Source of the DNA: Bacteroidota bacterium
GTDB taxonomy: Bacteria; Bacteroidota; Bacteroidia; Bacteroidales; WCHB1-69
Length of the DNA stretch: 5,666 nt
Reading direction: 5' to 3'
Assembly (NCBI GenBank): GCA_023413895.1
Contig: JAEZOU010000054.1
Span: forward strand, 1 to 5,666
Both the position numbers and the translations under genes were made by a program. Shown here piece after piece: positions 4,904-5,666 of this stretch; position 1 is the stretch's first letter; the number at the start of each line of letters is the position of its first letter. Under the pieces are notes generated by a model. That model did no database searches. It was not told where the DNA came from and was given only the letters and a program-made list of their open reading frames with translations.

Positions 4904-5603
4904 ATCTATATCATTGTTACTTTTCTGTCTATCAATGATATTTTCGTTAGATGCACAAAATATCAATCAATCGTTATACGATAGTACTCATATCAGGATA
5001 CGAGGAATATTCGAGGCTGATTCTCAATATGTTGTAAAAAAAGAGTATAAAAATTTTTGTTTATTCTGTGTTCCTTTCCCGACTATGTCATCTTGCATAA
5101 GATTATTTCTTTGCGAATCGATTAATAAAGAATCGCTTAGAGGTATCAAGCAATTTGATAATAAACGAAAAGCAAATAACAATATAATGTTATTCTCAAA
5201 TTCGTATATATACATGACCTGCATTGTTGAAGATCGCAATAGTTTAGCCGTTCTAAAGAGGGATTCTATAGTAGGTCAAATGTTGTGGGAAAATGCTTTG
5301 AGATTTAAAGATTGTCCTCTACGACAATTATCTCCTATAAAATACACGAAATGGAACAATTGTAATTTTAGAAATTTAGAATATAGTGTACTCGAAAATA
5401 CTCATCATTTTTTACTAATAGAAATGAGTTTATTCACTTTTAAAAGGACACATCCTTATTATTGCTCCCAAAACGAGGATGGTATTCTTGAATCTGTGCA
5501 TCCCTCCGACAAGAAAAAGATAATCCTATTGGCGTTTCCTCTACAAGAAGATATCTATGAAAAATATAAGGAATATTTAAATTTACCGATTATATCTAGA
5601 TGA
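4878..5603 (+). CDS. Signal-peptide protein, presumed periplasmic immunity to the protease toxin
   Basis: A 241-residue protein from the ATG at 4878; a TTG at 4866 would add only four residues and is less likely. It begins MEKLFTINKSIS, followed by a hydrophobic core and SLDAQN, a typical Bacteroidota signal peptidase I site near residue 26. There is no lipobox cysteine, so it should be a soluble periplasmic protein. The mature part has several cysteines (NFCLFC, SSCIRLFLC, CNF, YYC) that could form disulfides in the periplasm. It belongs to no family known to me. It overlaps the protease toxin gene by 26 bases, so the two are very probably co-transcribed and translationally coupled, as expected for a toxin and its inhibitor. 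A secreted inhibitor of a metzincin implies the protease acts outside the cytoplasm. The immunity role is inferred. Confidence 0.82.
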   Translation: MEKLFTINKSISLLLFCLSMIFSLDAQNINQSLYDSTHIRIRGIFEADSQYVVKKEYKNFCLFCVPFPTMSSCIRLFLCESINKESLRGIKQFDNKRKANNNIMLFSNSYIYMTCIVEDRNSLAVLKRDSIVGQMLWENALRFKDCPLRQLSPIKYTKWNNCNFRNLEYSVLENTHHFLLIEMSLFTFKRTHPYYCSQNEDGILESVHPSDKKKIILLAFPLQEDIYEKYKEYLNLPIISR

Positions 5604-5649
5604 TTTATAGGAGAAACATCTATTACAAAAAATAAGTTCTGACTTCCCC

Positions 5650-5666
5650 CATCTCAAACTTTTTTC
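5650..5666 (+). repeat. Start of a further cassette leader, cut by the window end
   Basis: The last 17 bases (CATCTCAAACTTTTTTC) match the opening of the leader in cassettes 1-3, and the run ends just before where TACCTTTG should come. It follows the immunity gene stop by 46 bases. Another plus-strand cassette therefore probably starts immediately beyond the window. Confidence 0.7.

Overview
The window looks like part of a Bacteroidales-type (Bacteroidota) chromosome. The coding tips are AT-rich, Shine-Dalgarno sequences are absent, a TAnnTTTG-type -7 promoter element (TACCTTTG) precedes each cassette, lipoprotein signals end in LLQSC or IFGSC, and one signal peptide ends in a DAQ-type site. 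The genus cannot be fixed from the sequence.

The window is a cluster of orphan Rhs-tip toxin/immunity cassettes. Each intact cassette begins with the same GC-richer repeat: a short leader with TACCTTTG, an ATG, the shared start MHVSSTYRPQNQ, and the last part of an Rhs core (YTFSAKEKDSET, YFGARYY, IWLSVDP). The repeat then switches to a different AT-rich toxin tip, followed closely by a different small gene that is the presumed immunity gene. No full-length Rhs protein is present.

Left arm, minus strand, read right to left. Cassette 2 (toxin 2560-3432, Ntox44-like tip; lipoprotein immunity 1995-2537) is followed by cassette 1 (toxin 1010-1927, LysM-like segment plus Ntox37-like tip; four-cysteine immunity 727-981). 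Next comes a relic: a 40-codon tail of a lost toxin (620-742) with its orphan lipoprotein immunity (124-615). The first ~120 bases hold two hairpins and no convincing gene.

Centre (3433-4147). This stretch is debris. A decayed, frameshifted immunity-like gene lies on the minus strand (3530-3858). It is joined directly to a headless Rhs core fragment on the plus strand (3862-4059), and an 80-base spacer follows. Cassette orientation flips here.

Right arm, plus strand. Cassette 3 encodes a metzincin-like protease tip (4148-4903, HEIGHSLGMFD plus a downstream Met) overlapping a signal-peptide protein (4878-5603), the presumed periplasmic immunity. The final bases (about 5650-5666) repeat the leader again, so another plus-strand cassette probably starts just outside.

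Taken together, the locus looks like a reservoir of polymorphic toxin tips and immunities that grows and decays by recombination in the shared core. The individual promoter and conserved start codon on each cassette leave open whether the short proteins are also made on their own. Toxin family names are from recalled motif patterns and are tentative. The repeat structure, signal peptides, overlaps and zinc-protease motif are read directly from the sequence.
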